Shown piece by piece: positions 38,731 through 51,830 of a stretch of DNA of 64,000 bases. The first letter of the stretch is position 1. Each line of letters starts with the position of its first letter. Position numbers and translations under genes: made by a program. Source of the stretch: Coriaria nepalensis. Lineage: Eukaryota > Streptophyta > Magnoliopsida > Cucurbitales > Coriariaceae. The notes beneath the pieces were generated by a model that saw nothing but the letters and a program-made list of their open reading frames with translations, searched no databases and was not told the DNA's origin. The stretch covers positions 23,083,209 to 23,147,208 of the forward strand of contig CP114482.1 in the NCBI GenBank assembly GCA_027186245.1. Reading direction: 5' to 3'.

Positions 38731-40931
38731 AATAATGCATTGTTGTCTTCAACGGATTAATTACAAGTTATGTAAGAAAATAATATTTGAAGGGCGAAAA
38801 TTGAATTCGTTCGAACTAATTTAGAATGATTTAATGACAAGAAGAGATTCAGTGACATGACTTTAAGGCTAAACAAATGCATTGTTGCCTATAATAGATC
38901 AACTGCAAGTTATGCACGAAAGTCATGTTTAAAGGCCGAATTTCGTTCGTAGTGATTTAGAATCATTTACTGACTAAAAGAGACGCAAAAATATGACTTG
39001 AACGCTAAGAAATGCATAGTTGCCACCAATAGATCAATTGCAAGTCATGCACTAAAGTTGCGTTTTAAATGCAAAAAGAGAATTGGTTCGAAGTGCCTTC
39101 AAACAATTGAATGATTGAAAAGACTGAGTGATATGCTTTTTAATGCTAAAATAATGCATTGTTGTCTTCAATAGATTAATTACAAGTTATGTAAGAAAAT
39201 AATATTTGAAGGGCGAAAATTGAATTCGTTCGAACTAATTTAGAATGATTTAATGACAAGAAGAGACTCAGTGACATGACTTTAAGGCTAAACAAATGCG
39301 TTGTTACCTTCAGTAGATCAACTGCAAGTTACGCACGAAAGTCATGTTTAAAAGCCGAATTTCGTTCGAAGCGATTCAGAATGATTTAGTGACTAAAAGA
39401 GACGCAAAAATATGACTTGAACGCTAAAAAAGGCATAGTTGGCATCAATAGATCAATTGCAAGTTATGCACGAAAGTCGGGTTTTAAATGCAAAAAGAGA
39501 ATTGGTTCGAAGTGCCTACAAACAATTTAATGATTGAAAAGACTGGGTGATATGCTTTTTAATGCTAAAATAATGCATTGTTGTCTTCAACGGATTAATT
39601 ACAAGTTATGTAAGAAAATAATATTTGAAGGGCAAAAATTGAATTCGTTCGAACTAATTTAGAATGATTTAATGACAAGAAGAGACTCAGTGACATGACT
39701 TTAAGGTTAAACAAATGCATTGTTGCCTATAATAGATCAACTGCAAGTTATGCACGAAAGTCATGTTTAAAGGCCGAATTTCATTTGTAGTGATTTAGAA
39801 TGATTTACTGACTAAAAGAGACGCAAAAATATGACTTCAACGCTAAAAAATGCATAGTTGCCATCAATAGATCAATTGCAAGTTATGCACGAAAGTCGCG
39901 TTTTAAATGCAAAAAGAGAATTGATTCGAAGTGCCTTCAAACAATTTAATGATTGAAAAGACTGAGTGATATGCTTTTTAATGCTAAAATAATGCATTGT
40001 CATCTTCAATAGATTAATTACAAGTTATGTAAGAAAATAATATTTGAAGGGCGAAAATTGAATTCGTTCGAAGTAATTTAGAATGATTTAATGACAAGAA
40101 GAGACTCAGTGACACGACTTTAAGGCTAAACAAATGCATTGTTGCCTTCAATAGATCAACTGCAAGTTACCCACGAAAGTCATGTTTATAGGCCGAATTT
40201 CGTTCGAAGTGATTTAGAATGATTTATTGACTAAAAGAGACGCAAAAATATGACTTGAACGCTAAAAAATGCATAGTTGCCATCAATAGATCAATTGCAA
40301 GTTATGCACGAAAGTCGCGTTTTAAATGCAAAAAGAGAATTGGTTCGAAGTGCCTTCAAACAATTTAATGATTGAAAAGACTGAGTGATATGCTTTTTAA
40401 TGCTAAAAAAATGCATAGTTATCTTCAATAGATTAATTACAAGTTATGTAAGAAAATAATATTTGAAGGGCAAAAATAGAATTCGTTCGAATTAATTTAG
40501 AATGATTTAAAGAGTAAAAGAGACTCAATGACATGACTTTAAGGCTAAACAAATGCATTGTTACCTTCAATAGATCAACTGCAGGTTACGCACGAAAGTC
40601 GTGTTTAAAGGCCGAATTTCGTTCGAAGCGATTTAGAATGATTTACTGACTAAAAGAGACGAAAAAATATGACTTGAACGCTAAAAAAGGCATAGTTGCC
40701 ATGAATAGATCAATTGCAAGTTATGCTCGAAAGTCGCGTTTTAAATGCAAATACAGAATTGGTTCAAAGTGCCTTCAAACAATTTAATGATTGAAAAGAC
40801 TGAGTGATATGCTTTTTAATGCTAAAATAATGCATTGTTGTCTTCAATAGATTAATTACAAGTTATGTAAGAAAATAATATTTGAAGGGCGAAAATTGAA
40901 TTCGTTCGAACTAATTTAGAATGATTTAATG
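38731..40931 (+). repeat. Right copy of the 2.2-kb block
   Basis: Partner of 27430-29630 at +11301 bp. Differences noticed include TTTTCAATGC versus TTTTTAATGC at the left edge, AATGCGTTG versus AATGCATTG near 39297, ACTTCAACG versus ACTTGAACG near 39835, AGAGTAAAAG versus AGACTAAAAG near 40511, and GCAAGTTATGCTCG versus CCAAGTTATGCACG near 40718. Because these sites are few over 2.2 kb, the copy event looks recent compared with divergence between unrelated trimers. Confidence 0.8.
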
Positions 40932-43900
40932 ACAAGAAGAGATTCAGTGACATGACTTTAAGGCTAAACAAATGGATTGTTGCCTATAATAGATCAACTG
41001 CAAGTTATGCACGAAAGTCATGTTTAAAGGTCGAATTTCGTTCGTAGTGATTTAGAATCATTTACTGACTAAAAGAGACGCAAAAATATGACTTGAACGC
41101 TAAGAAATGCATAGTTGCCATCAATAGATCAATTGCAAGTTATGCACTAAAGTTGCGTTTTAAATGCAAAAAGAGAATTGGTTCGAAGTGCCTTCAAACA
41201 ATTTAATGATTGAAAAGACTCAGTGATATGCTTTTTAATGCTAAAATAATGCATTGTTGTCTTCAATAGATTAATTACAAGTTATGTAAGAAAATAATAT
41301 TTGAAGGGCGAAAATTGAATTCGTTCGAACTAATTTAGAATGATTTAATGACAAGAAGAGACTCAGTGACATGACTTTAAGGCTAAACAAATGCATTGTT
41401 GCCTATAATAGATCAACTGCAAGTTATGCAAGAAAGTCATGTTTAAAGGCCGAATTTCATTCGTAGTGATTTAGAATGATTTACTGACTAAAAGAGACGC
41501 AAAAATATGACTTGAACGCTAAAAAATGCATAGTTGCCATCAATAGATCAATTGCTAGTTACGCACGAAAGTCGCGTTTTAAATGCAAAAAGAGAATTGA
41601 TTCGAAGTGCCTTCAAACAATTTAATCATTGAAAAGACTGAGTGATATGCTTTTTAATGCTAAAATAATGCATTGTTATCTTCAATAGATTAATTACAAG
41701 TTATGTAAGAAAATAATATTTGAAGGGCGAAAATAGAATTCGTTCGAACTAATTTAGAATGATTTAATGACTAGAAGAGACTCAGTGACATGACTTTAAG
41801 GCTAAACAAATGCATTGTTGCCTTCAATTGATCAACTGCAAGTTACCCACGAAAGTCATGTTTATAGGCCGAATTTCGTTCGAAGTGATTTAGAATGATT
41901 TATTGACTAAAAGAGACGCAAAAATATGACTTGAACGCTAAAAAAGGCATAGTTGCCATCAATAGATCAATTGCAAGTTATGCACGAAAGTCGCGTTTTA
42001 AATGCAAAAAGAGAATTTGTTCGAAGTGCCTTCAAACAATTTAATGATTGAAAAGACTGAGTGATATGCTTTTTAATGGCAAAATAATGCATTGTTGTCT
42101 TCAATAGATTAATTACAAGTTATGTAAGAAAATAATATTTGAAGGGCGAAAATAGAATTCGCTCGAACTAATTTAGAATGATTTAATGACTAGAAGAGAC
42201 TCAGTGACATGACTTTAAGGCTAAACAAATGCATTGTTGCCTATAATAGATCAACCGCAAGTTATGCACGAAAGTCATGTTTAAAGGCCGAATTTCATTC
42301 GTAGTGATTTAGAATGATTTACTGACTAAAAGAGACGCAAAAATATGACTTGAACGCTAAAAAATGCATAGTTGCCATCAATAGATCAATTGCAAGTTAT
42401 GCACGAAAGTCGCGTTTTAAATGCAAAAAGAGAATTGGTTCGAAGTGCCTTCAAACAATTTAATGATTGAAAAGACTGAGTGATATGCTTTTTAATGCTA
42501 AAATAATGCATAGTTATCTTCAATAGATTAATTACAAGTTATGTAAGAAAATAATATTTGAAGGGCAAAAATAGAATTCGTTCGAATTAATTTAGAATGA
42601 TTTAAAGACTAAAAGAGACTCAATGACATGACTTTAAGGCTAAACAAATGCATTGTTACCTTCAATAGATCAACTGCAAGTTACGCACGAAAGTCGTGTC
42701 TAAAGGCCGAATTTCGTTCGAAGCGATTTAGAATGATTTACTGACTAAAAGAGACGAAAAAATATGACTTCAACGCTAAAAAAGGCATAGTTGCCATCAA
42801 TAGATCAATTGCAAGTTATGCTCGAAAGTCGCGTTTTAAATGCAAATAGAGAATTGGTTCAAAGTGCCTTCAAACAATTTAATGATTGAAAAGACTGAGT
42901 GATATGCTTTTTAATGCTAAAATAATGCATTGTTGTCTTCAACAGATTAATTACAAGTTATGTAAGAAAATAATATTTGAAGGGCGAAAATTGAATTCGT
43001 TCGAACTAATTTAGAATGATTTAATGACTAGAAGAGATTCAGTGACATGACTTTAAGGCTAAAGAAATGCATTGTTGCCTATAATAGATCAACTGCAAGT
43101 TATGCACGAAAGTCATGTTTAAAGGCCGAATTTCGTTCGTAGTGATTTAGAATCATTTACTGACTAAAAGAGACGCAAAAATATGACTTCAACGCTAAAA
43201 AAGGCATAGTTGCCATCAATAGATCAATTGCAAGTTATGCTCGAAAGTCGCGTTTTAAATGCAAATAGAGAATTGGTTCAAAGTGCCTTCAAACAATTTA
43301 ATGATTGAAAAGACTGAGTGATATGCTTTTTAATGCTAAAATAATGCATTGTTGTCTTCAACAGATTAATTACAAGTTATGTAAGAAAATAATATTTGAA
43401 GGGCGAAAATTGAATTCGTTCGAACTAATTTAGAATGATTTAATGACTAGAAGAGATTCAGTGACATGACTTTAAGGCTAAAGAAATGCATTGTTGCCTA
43501 TAATAGATCAACTGCAAGTTATGCACGAAAGTCATGTTTAAAGGCCGAATTTCGTTCGTAGTGATTTAGAATGATTTACTGACTGAAAGAGACGCAAAAA
43601 TATGACTTGAACGCTAAAAAATGCATCGTTGCCATCAATAGATGAATTGCAAGTTATGCACGAAAGTCGCATTTTAAATGCAAAAAGAGAATTGGTTCGA
43701 AGTGCCTTCAAACAATTTAATGATTGAAAAGACTGAGTGATATGCTTTTTAATGCTAAAATAATGCATTGTTATCTACAATAGATTAATTACAAGTTACG
43801 TAAGAAAATAATGTTTGAAGGGCGAAAATAGAATTCGTTCGAATTAATTTATAATGATTCAATGACTAAAAGAGACTCAATGACATGACTTTAAGGCTAA

Positions 43901-45890
43901 ACAAATGCATTGTTGCCTTCAGTAGATCAACTGCAAGTTATGCACGAAAGTCATGTTTAAATGCCGAATTTCATACGAAGTGATTTAGAATGATTTACAG
44001 ACGAAAGGAGACGCAAAAATATGACTTGAAGGCTAAAAAAATGCATAGTTGCAATCAATAGCTCAATTGCAAATTATGCATGAAGATGGCGTTCTAAATG
44101 CAAAAAGAGAATTGGTTCGAAGTGCCGTTAAACAATTTAATGATTGAAAAGACTGAGTGATATGCTTTTTAATGCTAAAATAATGCATTGTTATCTTCAA
44201 TAGATTAATTACAAGTTATGTAAGAAAATAATATTTGAAGGGCGAAAATAGAATTCGGTCGAACTAGTTTAGAATGATTTAATGACTAGAAGAGACTCAG
44301 TGACATGACTTTAAGGCTAAACAAATGCATTGTTGCCTTCAATAGATCAACTGCAAGTAGTTACGCACGAAAGTCATGTTTAAAGGCCGAATTTCGTTCG
44401 AAGTGATTTTGAATGATTTACTGACTAGAAGAGACGCAAAATTATGACTTGCACGCTAAAAAAGGCATAGTTGCCATCAATAGATCAATTGCAAGTTATG
44501 CACGAAAGTCGCGTTTTAAATACAAAAAGAGAATTGGTTCGAAGTGCCTTCAAACAATTTAATGATTGAAAAGACTGAGTGATATGCTTTTTAATGGTAA
44601 AATAATGCATTGTTGTCTTCAATAGATTAATTACAAGTTATGTAAGAAAATAATATTTGAAGGGCGAATATAGAATTCGTTCGGACAAATTTAGAATGAT
44701 TTAATGACAAGAAGAGACTCAGTGACATGACTTTAAGGCTAAACAAATGCATTGTTGCCTAATAGATCAACTGCAAGTTATGCACGAAAGTCATGTTTAA
44801 AGGCCGAATTTCATTCGTAGTGATTTAGAATGATTTACTGACTAAAAGAGACGTAAAAATATGACTTGAATGCTAAAAAATGCATAGTTTCCATCAATAG
44901 ATCAATTGCAAGTTATGCACGAAAGTCGCGTTTTAAATGCAAAAAGAGAATTCGTTCGAAATGCCGTCAAACAATTTAATGATTGAAAAGACTGAGTGAT
45001 ATGCTTTTTAATGCTAAAATAATGCATTGTTGTCTTCAATAGATTAATTACAAGCTATTAAAGAAAATAATATTTGCAAGGCGAAAATAGAATTCGTTCG
45101 AACTAATTTAGAATGATTTAATGACTAGAAGAGACTCAGTGACATGACTTTAAGGCTAAACAAATGCATTGTTGCCTATAATAGATCAACTGCAAGTTAT
45201 GCACGAAAGTCATGTTTAAAGACCGAATTTCGTTCGTAGTGATTTAGAATGATTTACTGACTAAAAGAGACGCAAAAATATGACGTGAACGCTAAAAAAT
45301 GCATAGTTGCCATCAATAGATCAATTGCAAGTTATGCACTAAAGTTGTGTTTTAAATGCAAAAAGAGAGTTGGTTCGAAGTGCCTTCAAACAATTTAATA
45401 ATTGAAAATACTGAGTGATATGCTTTTTAATGCTAAAATAATGCATAACATGTCTTCAATAGATCAATTACAAGTTATGTAAGAAAATAATGTTTGAAGG
45501 GCAAAAATAGAATTCGTTCGAATTAATTTAGAATGATTTAAAGACCAAAAGAGACTCAATGACATGACTTTAAGGCTAAACAAATGCATTGTTACCTTCA
45601 ATAGATCAACTGCAAGTTACGCATGAAAGTCATGTTTAAAGGCCGAATTTCGTTCGAAGCGATTAAGAATGATTTACTGACTAAAAGAGACGCAAAAATA
45701 TGACTTGAACGCTAAAAAAGGCATAGTTGCCATCAATAGATCAATTGCAAGTTATGCACGAAAGTCGCAATTTAAATGCAAAAAGAGAATTGGTTCGAAG
45801 TGCCTTCAAACAATCTAATGATTGAAAAGACTGAGTGATATGCTTCTTAATGCTAAAATAATGCATTGTTGTCTTCAATAGATTAATTAC
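40860..45890 (+). repeat. First copy of a 5.03-kb (12-unit) tandem duplication
   Basis: Variants are repeated 5031 bp downstream in the left part (AATGGATTG at 40971 and 46002; GTGTCTAAAGG at 42696 and 47727) and 4612 bp downstream in the right part (TGCTTCTTAATGC at 45841 and 50453). The change of offset by 419 bp shows that this copy has one trimer more than the next. That extra unit is the tandem pair of near-identical trimers starting about 42769 and 43188, both with ACTTCAACGC and AACAGATT. Private markers inside it: a 3-bp insertion AAGTAGTTACG near 44356, a 2-bp deletion GCCTAATAG near 44757, and CATAACATGTC near 45445. Confidence 0.9.
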
Positions 45891-48800
45891 AAGTTATGTA
45901 AGAAAATAATATTTGAAGGGCGAAAATTGAATTCGTTCGAACTAATTTAGAATGATTTAATGACAAGAAGAGATTCAGTGACATGACTTTAAGGCTAAAC
46001 AAATGGATTGTTGCCTATAATAGATCAACTGCAAGTTATGCACGAAAGTCATGTTTAAAGGTCGAATTTCGTTCGTAGTGATTTAGAATCATTTACTGAC
46101 TAAAAGAGACGCAAAAATATGACTTGAACGCTAAGAAATGCATAGTTGCCATCAATAGATCAATTGCAAGTTATGCACTAAAGTTGCGTTTTAAATGCAA
46201 AAAGAGAATTGGTTCGAAGTGCCTTCAAATAATTTAATGATTGAAAAGACTCAGTGATATGCTTTTTAATGCTAAAATAATGCATTGTTGTCTTCAATAG
46301 ATTAATTACAAGTTATGTAAGAAAATAATATTTGAAGGGCGAAAATTGAATTCGTTCGAACTAATTTAGAATGATTTAATGACAAGAAGAGACTCAGTGA
46401 CATGACTTTAAGGCTAAACAAATGCATTGTTGCCTATAATAGATCAACTGCAAGTTATGCAAGAAAGTCATGTTTAAAGGCCGAATTTCATTCGTAGTGA
46501 TTTAGAATGATTTACTGACTAAAAGAGACGCAAAAATATGACTTGAACGCTAAAAAATGCATAGTTGCCATCAATAGATCAATTGCAAGTTACGCACGAA
46601 AGTCGCTTTTTAAATGCAAAAAGAGAATTGATTCGAAGTGCCTTCAAACAATTTAATCATTGAAAAGACTGAGTGATATGCTTTTTAATGCTAAAATAAT
46701 GCATTGTTATCTTCAATAGATTAATTACAAGTTATGTAAGAAAATAATATTTGAAGGGCGAAAATAGAATTCGTTCGAACTAATTTAGAATGATTTAATG
46801 ACTAGAAGAGACTCAGTGACATGACTTTAAGGCTAAACAAATGCATTGTTGCCTTCAATTGATCAACTGCAAGTTACCCACGAAAGTCATGTTTATAGGC
46901 CGAATTTCGTTCGAAGTGATTTAGAATGATTTATTGACTAAAAGAGACGCAAAAATATGACTTGAACGCTAAAAAAGGCATAGTTGCCATCAATAGATCA
47001 ATTGCAAGTTATGCACGAAAGTCGCGTTTTAAATGCAAAAAGAGAATTTGTTCGAAGTGCCTTCAAACAATTTAATGATTGAAAAGACTGAGTGATATGC
47101 TTTTTAATGGCAAAATAATGCATTGTTGTCTTCAATAGATTAATTACAAGTTATGTAAGAAAATAATATTTGAAGGGCGAAAATAGAATTCGCTCGAACT
47201 AATTTAGAATGATTTAATGACTAGAAGAGACTCAGTGACATGACTTTAAGGCTAAACAAATGCATTGTTGCCTATAATAGATCAACCGCAAGTTATGCAC
47301 GAAAGTCATGTTTAAAGGCCGAATTTCATTCGTAGTGATTTAGAATGATTTACTGACTAAAAGAGACGCAAAAATATGACTTGAACGCTAAAAAATGCAT
47401 AGTTGCCATCAATAGATCAATTGCAAGTTATGCACGAAAGTCGCGTTTTAAATGCAAAAAGAGAATTGGTTCGAAGTGCCTTCAAACAATTTAATGATTG
47501 AAAAGACTGAGTGATATGCTTTTTAATGCTAAAATAATGCATAGTTATCTTCAATAGATTAATTACAAGTTATGTAAGAAAATAATATTTGAAGGGCAAA
47601 AATAGAATTCGTTCGAATTAATTTAGAATGATTTAAAGACTAAAAGAGACTCAATGACATGACTTTAAGGCTAAACAAATGCATTGTTACCTTCAATAGA
47701 TCAACTGCAAGTTACGCACGAAAGTCGTGTCTAAAGGCCGAATTTCGTTCGAAGCGATTTAGAATGATTTACTGACTAAAAGAGACGAAAAAATATGACT
47801 TCAACGCTAAAAAAGGCATAGTTGCCATCAATAGATCAATTGCAAGTTATGCTCGAAAGTCGCGTTTTAAATGCAAATAGAGAATTGGTTCAAAGTGCCT
47901 TCAAACAATTTAATGATTGAAAAGACTGAGTGATATGCTTTTTAATGCTAAAATAATGCATTGTTGTCTTCAACAGATTAATTACAAGTTATGTAAGAAA
48001 ATAATATTTGAAGGGCGAAAATTGAATTCGTTCGAACTAATTTAGAATGATTTAATGACTAGAAGAGATTCAGTGACATGACTTTAAGGCTAAAGAAATG
48101 CATTGTTGCCTATAATAGATCAACTGCAAGTTATGCACGAAAGTCATGTTTAAAGGCCGAATTTCGTTCGTAGTGATTTAGAATGATTTACTGACTGAAA
48201 GAGACGCAAAAATATGACTTGAACGCTAAAAAATGCATCGTTGCCATCAATAGATGAATTGCAAGTTATGCACGAAAGTCGCATTTTAAATGCAAAAAGA
48301 GAATTGGTTCGAAGTGCCTTCAAACAATTTAATGATTGAAAAGACTGAGTGATATGCTTTTTAATGCTAAAATAATGCATTGTTATCTACAATAGATTAA
48401 TTACAAGTTACGTAAGAAAATAATGTTTGAAGGGCGAAAATAGAATTCGTTCGAATTAATTTATAATGATTCAATGACTAAAAGAGACTCAATGACATGA
48501 CTTTAAGGCTAAACAAATGCATTGTTGCCTTCAGTAGATCAACTGCAAGTTATGCACGAAAGTCATGTTTAAATGCCGAATTTCATACGAAGTGATTTAG
48601 AATGATTTACAGACGAAAGGAGACGCAAAAATATGACTTGAAGGCTAAAAAAATGCATAGTTGCAATCAATAGCTCAATTGCAAATTATGCATGAAGATG
48701 GCGTTCTAAATGCAAAAAGAGAATTGGTTCGAAGTGCCGTTAAACAATTTAATGATTGAAAAGACTGAGTGATATGCTTTTTAATGCTAAAATAATGCAT

Positions 48801-50502
48801 TGTTATCTTCAATAGATTAATTACAAGTTATGTAAGAAAATAATATTTGAAGGGCGAAAATAGAATTCGGTCGAACTAGTTTAGAATGATTTAATGACTA
48901 GAAGAGACTCAGTGACATGACTTTAAGGCTAAACAAATGCATTGTTGCCTTCAATAGATCAACTGCAAGTAGTTACGCACGAAAGTCATGTTTAAAGGCC
49001 GAATTTCGTTCGAAGTGATTTTGAATGATTTACTGACTAGAAGAGACGCAAAATTATGACTTGCACGCTAAAAAAGGCATAGTTGCCATCAATAGATCAA
49101 TTGCAAGTTATGCACGAAAGTCGCGTTTTAAATACAAAAAGAGAATTGGTTCGAAGTGCCTTCAAACAATTTAATGATTGAAAAGACTGAGTGATATGCT
49201 TTTTAATGGTAAAATAATGCATTGTTGTCTTCAATAGATTAATTACAAGTTATGTAAGAAAATAATATTTGAAGGGCGAATATAGAATTCGTTCGGACCA
49301 ATTTAGAATGATTTAATGACAAGAAGAGACTCAGTGACATGACTTTAAGGCTAAACAAATGCATTGTTGCCTAATAGATCAACTGCAAGTTATGCACGAA
49401 AGTCATGTTTAAAGGCCGAATTTCATTCGTAGTGATTTAGAATGATTTACTGACTAAAAGAGACGTAAAAATATGACTTGAATGCTAAAAAATGCATAGT
49501 TTCCATCAATAGATCAATTGCAAGTTATGCACGAAAGTCGCGTTTTAAATGCAAAAAGAGAATTCGTTCGAAATGCCGTCAAACAATTTAATGATTGAAA
49601 AGACTGAGTGATATGCTTTTTAATGCTAAAATAATCCATTGTTGTCTTCAATAGATTAATTACAAGCTATTAAAGAAAATAATATTTGCAAGGCGAAAAT
49701 AGAATTCGTTCGAACTAATTTAGAATGATTTAATGACTAGAAGAGACTCAGTGACATGACTTTAAGGCTAAACAAATGCATTGTTGCCTATAATAGATCA
49801 ACTGCAAGTTATGCACGAAAGTCATGTTTAAAGACCGAATTTCGTTCGTAGTGATTTAGAATGATTTACTGACTAAAAGAGACGCAAAAATATGACGTGA
49901 ACGCTAAAAAATGCATAGTTGCCATCAATAGATCAATTGCAAGTTATGCACTAAAGTTGTGTTTTAAATGCAAAAAGAGAGTTGGTTCGAAGTGCCTTCA
50001 AACAATTTAATAATTGAAAATACTGAGTGATATGCTTTTTAATGCTAAAATAATGCATAACATGTCTTCAATAGATCAATTACAAGTTATGTAAGAAAAT
50101 AATGTTTGAAGGGCAAAAATAGAATTCGTTCGAATTAATTTAGAATGATTTAAAGACCAAAAGAGACTCAATGACATGACTTTAAGGCTAAACAAATGCA
50201 TTGTTACCTTCAATAGATCAACTGCAAGTTACGCATGAAAGTCATGTTTAAAGGCCGAATTTCGTTCGAAGCGATTAAGAATGATTTACTGACTAAAAGA
50301 GACGCAAAAATATGACTTGAACGCTAAAAAAGGCATAGTTGCCATCAATAGATCAATTGCAAGTTATGCACGAAAGTCGCAATTTAAATGCAAAAAGAGA
50401 ATTGGTTCGAAGTGCCTTCAAACAATCTAATGATTGAAAAGACTGAGTGATATGCTTCTTAATGCTAAAATAATGCATTGTTGTCTTCAATAGATTAATT
50501 AC
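45891..50502 (+). repeat. Second copy of the 5-kb tandem duplication, 11 units
   Basis: It follows the first copy directly, but is 4612 bp because it has one of the two ACTTCAACGC trimers only (about 47800). Elsewhere it is almost identical. I noticed single-base differences at about 41555 versus 46586 (GCTAG, GCAAG), 41196 versus 46227 (CAAACAA, CAAATAA), 44686 versus 49298 (GGACAAAT, GGACCAAT) and 45024 versus 49636 (ATGCATT, ATCCATT). The match ends near 50500, where this copy has AAGCTATTAAAG and the first has AAGTTATGTAAG. Confidence 0.9.
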
Positions 50503-51339
50503 AAGCTATTAAAGAAAATAATATTTGAAGGGCGAAAATAGAATTCGTTCGAACTAATTTAGAATGATTTAATGACTAGAAGAGACTCAGTGACATGACT
50601 TTAAGGCTAAACAAATGCATTGTTGCCTATAATTGATCAACTGCAAGTTATGCACGAAAGTCTTGTTTAAAGGCCGAATTTCGTTCGAAGCGATTTAGAA
50701 TGATTTACTGACTAAAAGACACGCAAAAATATGACTTGAACGCTAAAAAAGGCATAGTTGCCATCAATAGATCAATTGCAAGTTATGCATGAAAGTTGCA
50801 ATTTAAATGCAAAAAGAGAATTGGTTCGAAGTGCCTTCAAACAATTGAATCATTGAAAAGACTGAGTGATATGCTTTTTAATGCTAAAATAATGCATTGT
50901 TGTATTCAATAGATTAATTACAAGCTATTAAAGAAAATAATATTTGAAGGGCGAAAATAGAATTCGTTCGAACTAATTTAGAATGATTTAATGACTAGAA
51001 GAGATTCAGTGACATGACTTTAGGGCTAAATAAATGCATTGTTGCCTATAATAGATCAACTGCAAGTTACGCACGAAAGTGATGTTTAAAGGCCGAATTT
51101 CAGTCGAAGTGATTTAGAATGATTTACTGACTAAAAGAGACGCAAAAATATGACTTGAACGCTAAAAAAGGCATAGTTCCCATCAATAGATCAATTGCAA
51201 GTTATGCACGAAAGTCGCAATTTAAATGCAAAAAGAGAATTGGTTCGAAGTGCCTTCAAACAATTTAATGATTGAAAAGACTGAGTGATATGCTTTTTAA
51301 TGCTAAAATAATGCATTGTTATCTTCAATAGATTAATTA

Positions 51340-51830
51340 CAAGTTATGTAAGAAAATAATATTTGAAGGGCAAAAATAGAATTCGTTCGAATTAATTTAG
51401 AATGATTTAAAGACTAAAAGAGACTCAATGACATGACTTTAAGGCTAAACAAATGCATTGTTACCTTCAATAGATCAACTGCAAGTTACGCACGAAAGTC
51501 GTGTCTAAAGGCCGAATTTCGTTCGAAGCGATTTAGAATGATTTACTGACTAAAAGAGACGAAAAAATATGACTTCAACGCTAAAAAAGGCATAGTTGCC
51601 ATCAATAGATCAATTGCAAGTTATGCTCGAAAGTCGCGTTTTAAATGCAAATAGAGAATTGGTTCAAAGTGCCTTCAAACAATTTAATGATTGAAAAGAC
51701 TGAGTGATATGCTTTTTAATGCTAAAATAATGCATTGTTGTCTTCAACAGATTAATTACAAGTTATGTAAGAAAATAATATTTGAAGGGCGAAAATTGAA
51801 TTCGTTCGAACTAATTTAGAATGATTTAAA
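51340..51830 (+). repeat. Partial third copy of the marker segment of the 5-kb block
   Basis: The combination GGGCAAAAATAGAATTCG, GTGTCTAAAGG (51501), ACTTCAACGC, GCTCGAAAGTCGCG, AAATAGAGAATTGGTTCAAAG and AACAGATT is shared with 42560-43010 and 47590-48030. The distance from 47727 to 51501 is 3774 bp (9 x 419 + 3). Surrounding trimers differ, so only a little more than one unit was transferred. Confidence 0.75.

Noticed and set aside
43538..43768. Open frame of 76 codons on the - strand, repeated identically at 48150-48380
   Set aside because: The two are identical because they lie in the two copies of the 5-kb duplication, not because of protein conservation. The frame spans satellite monomers C and A only, with no start context, domain or codon signal to support a gene.
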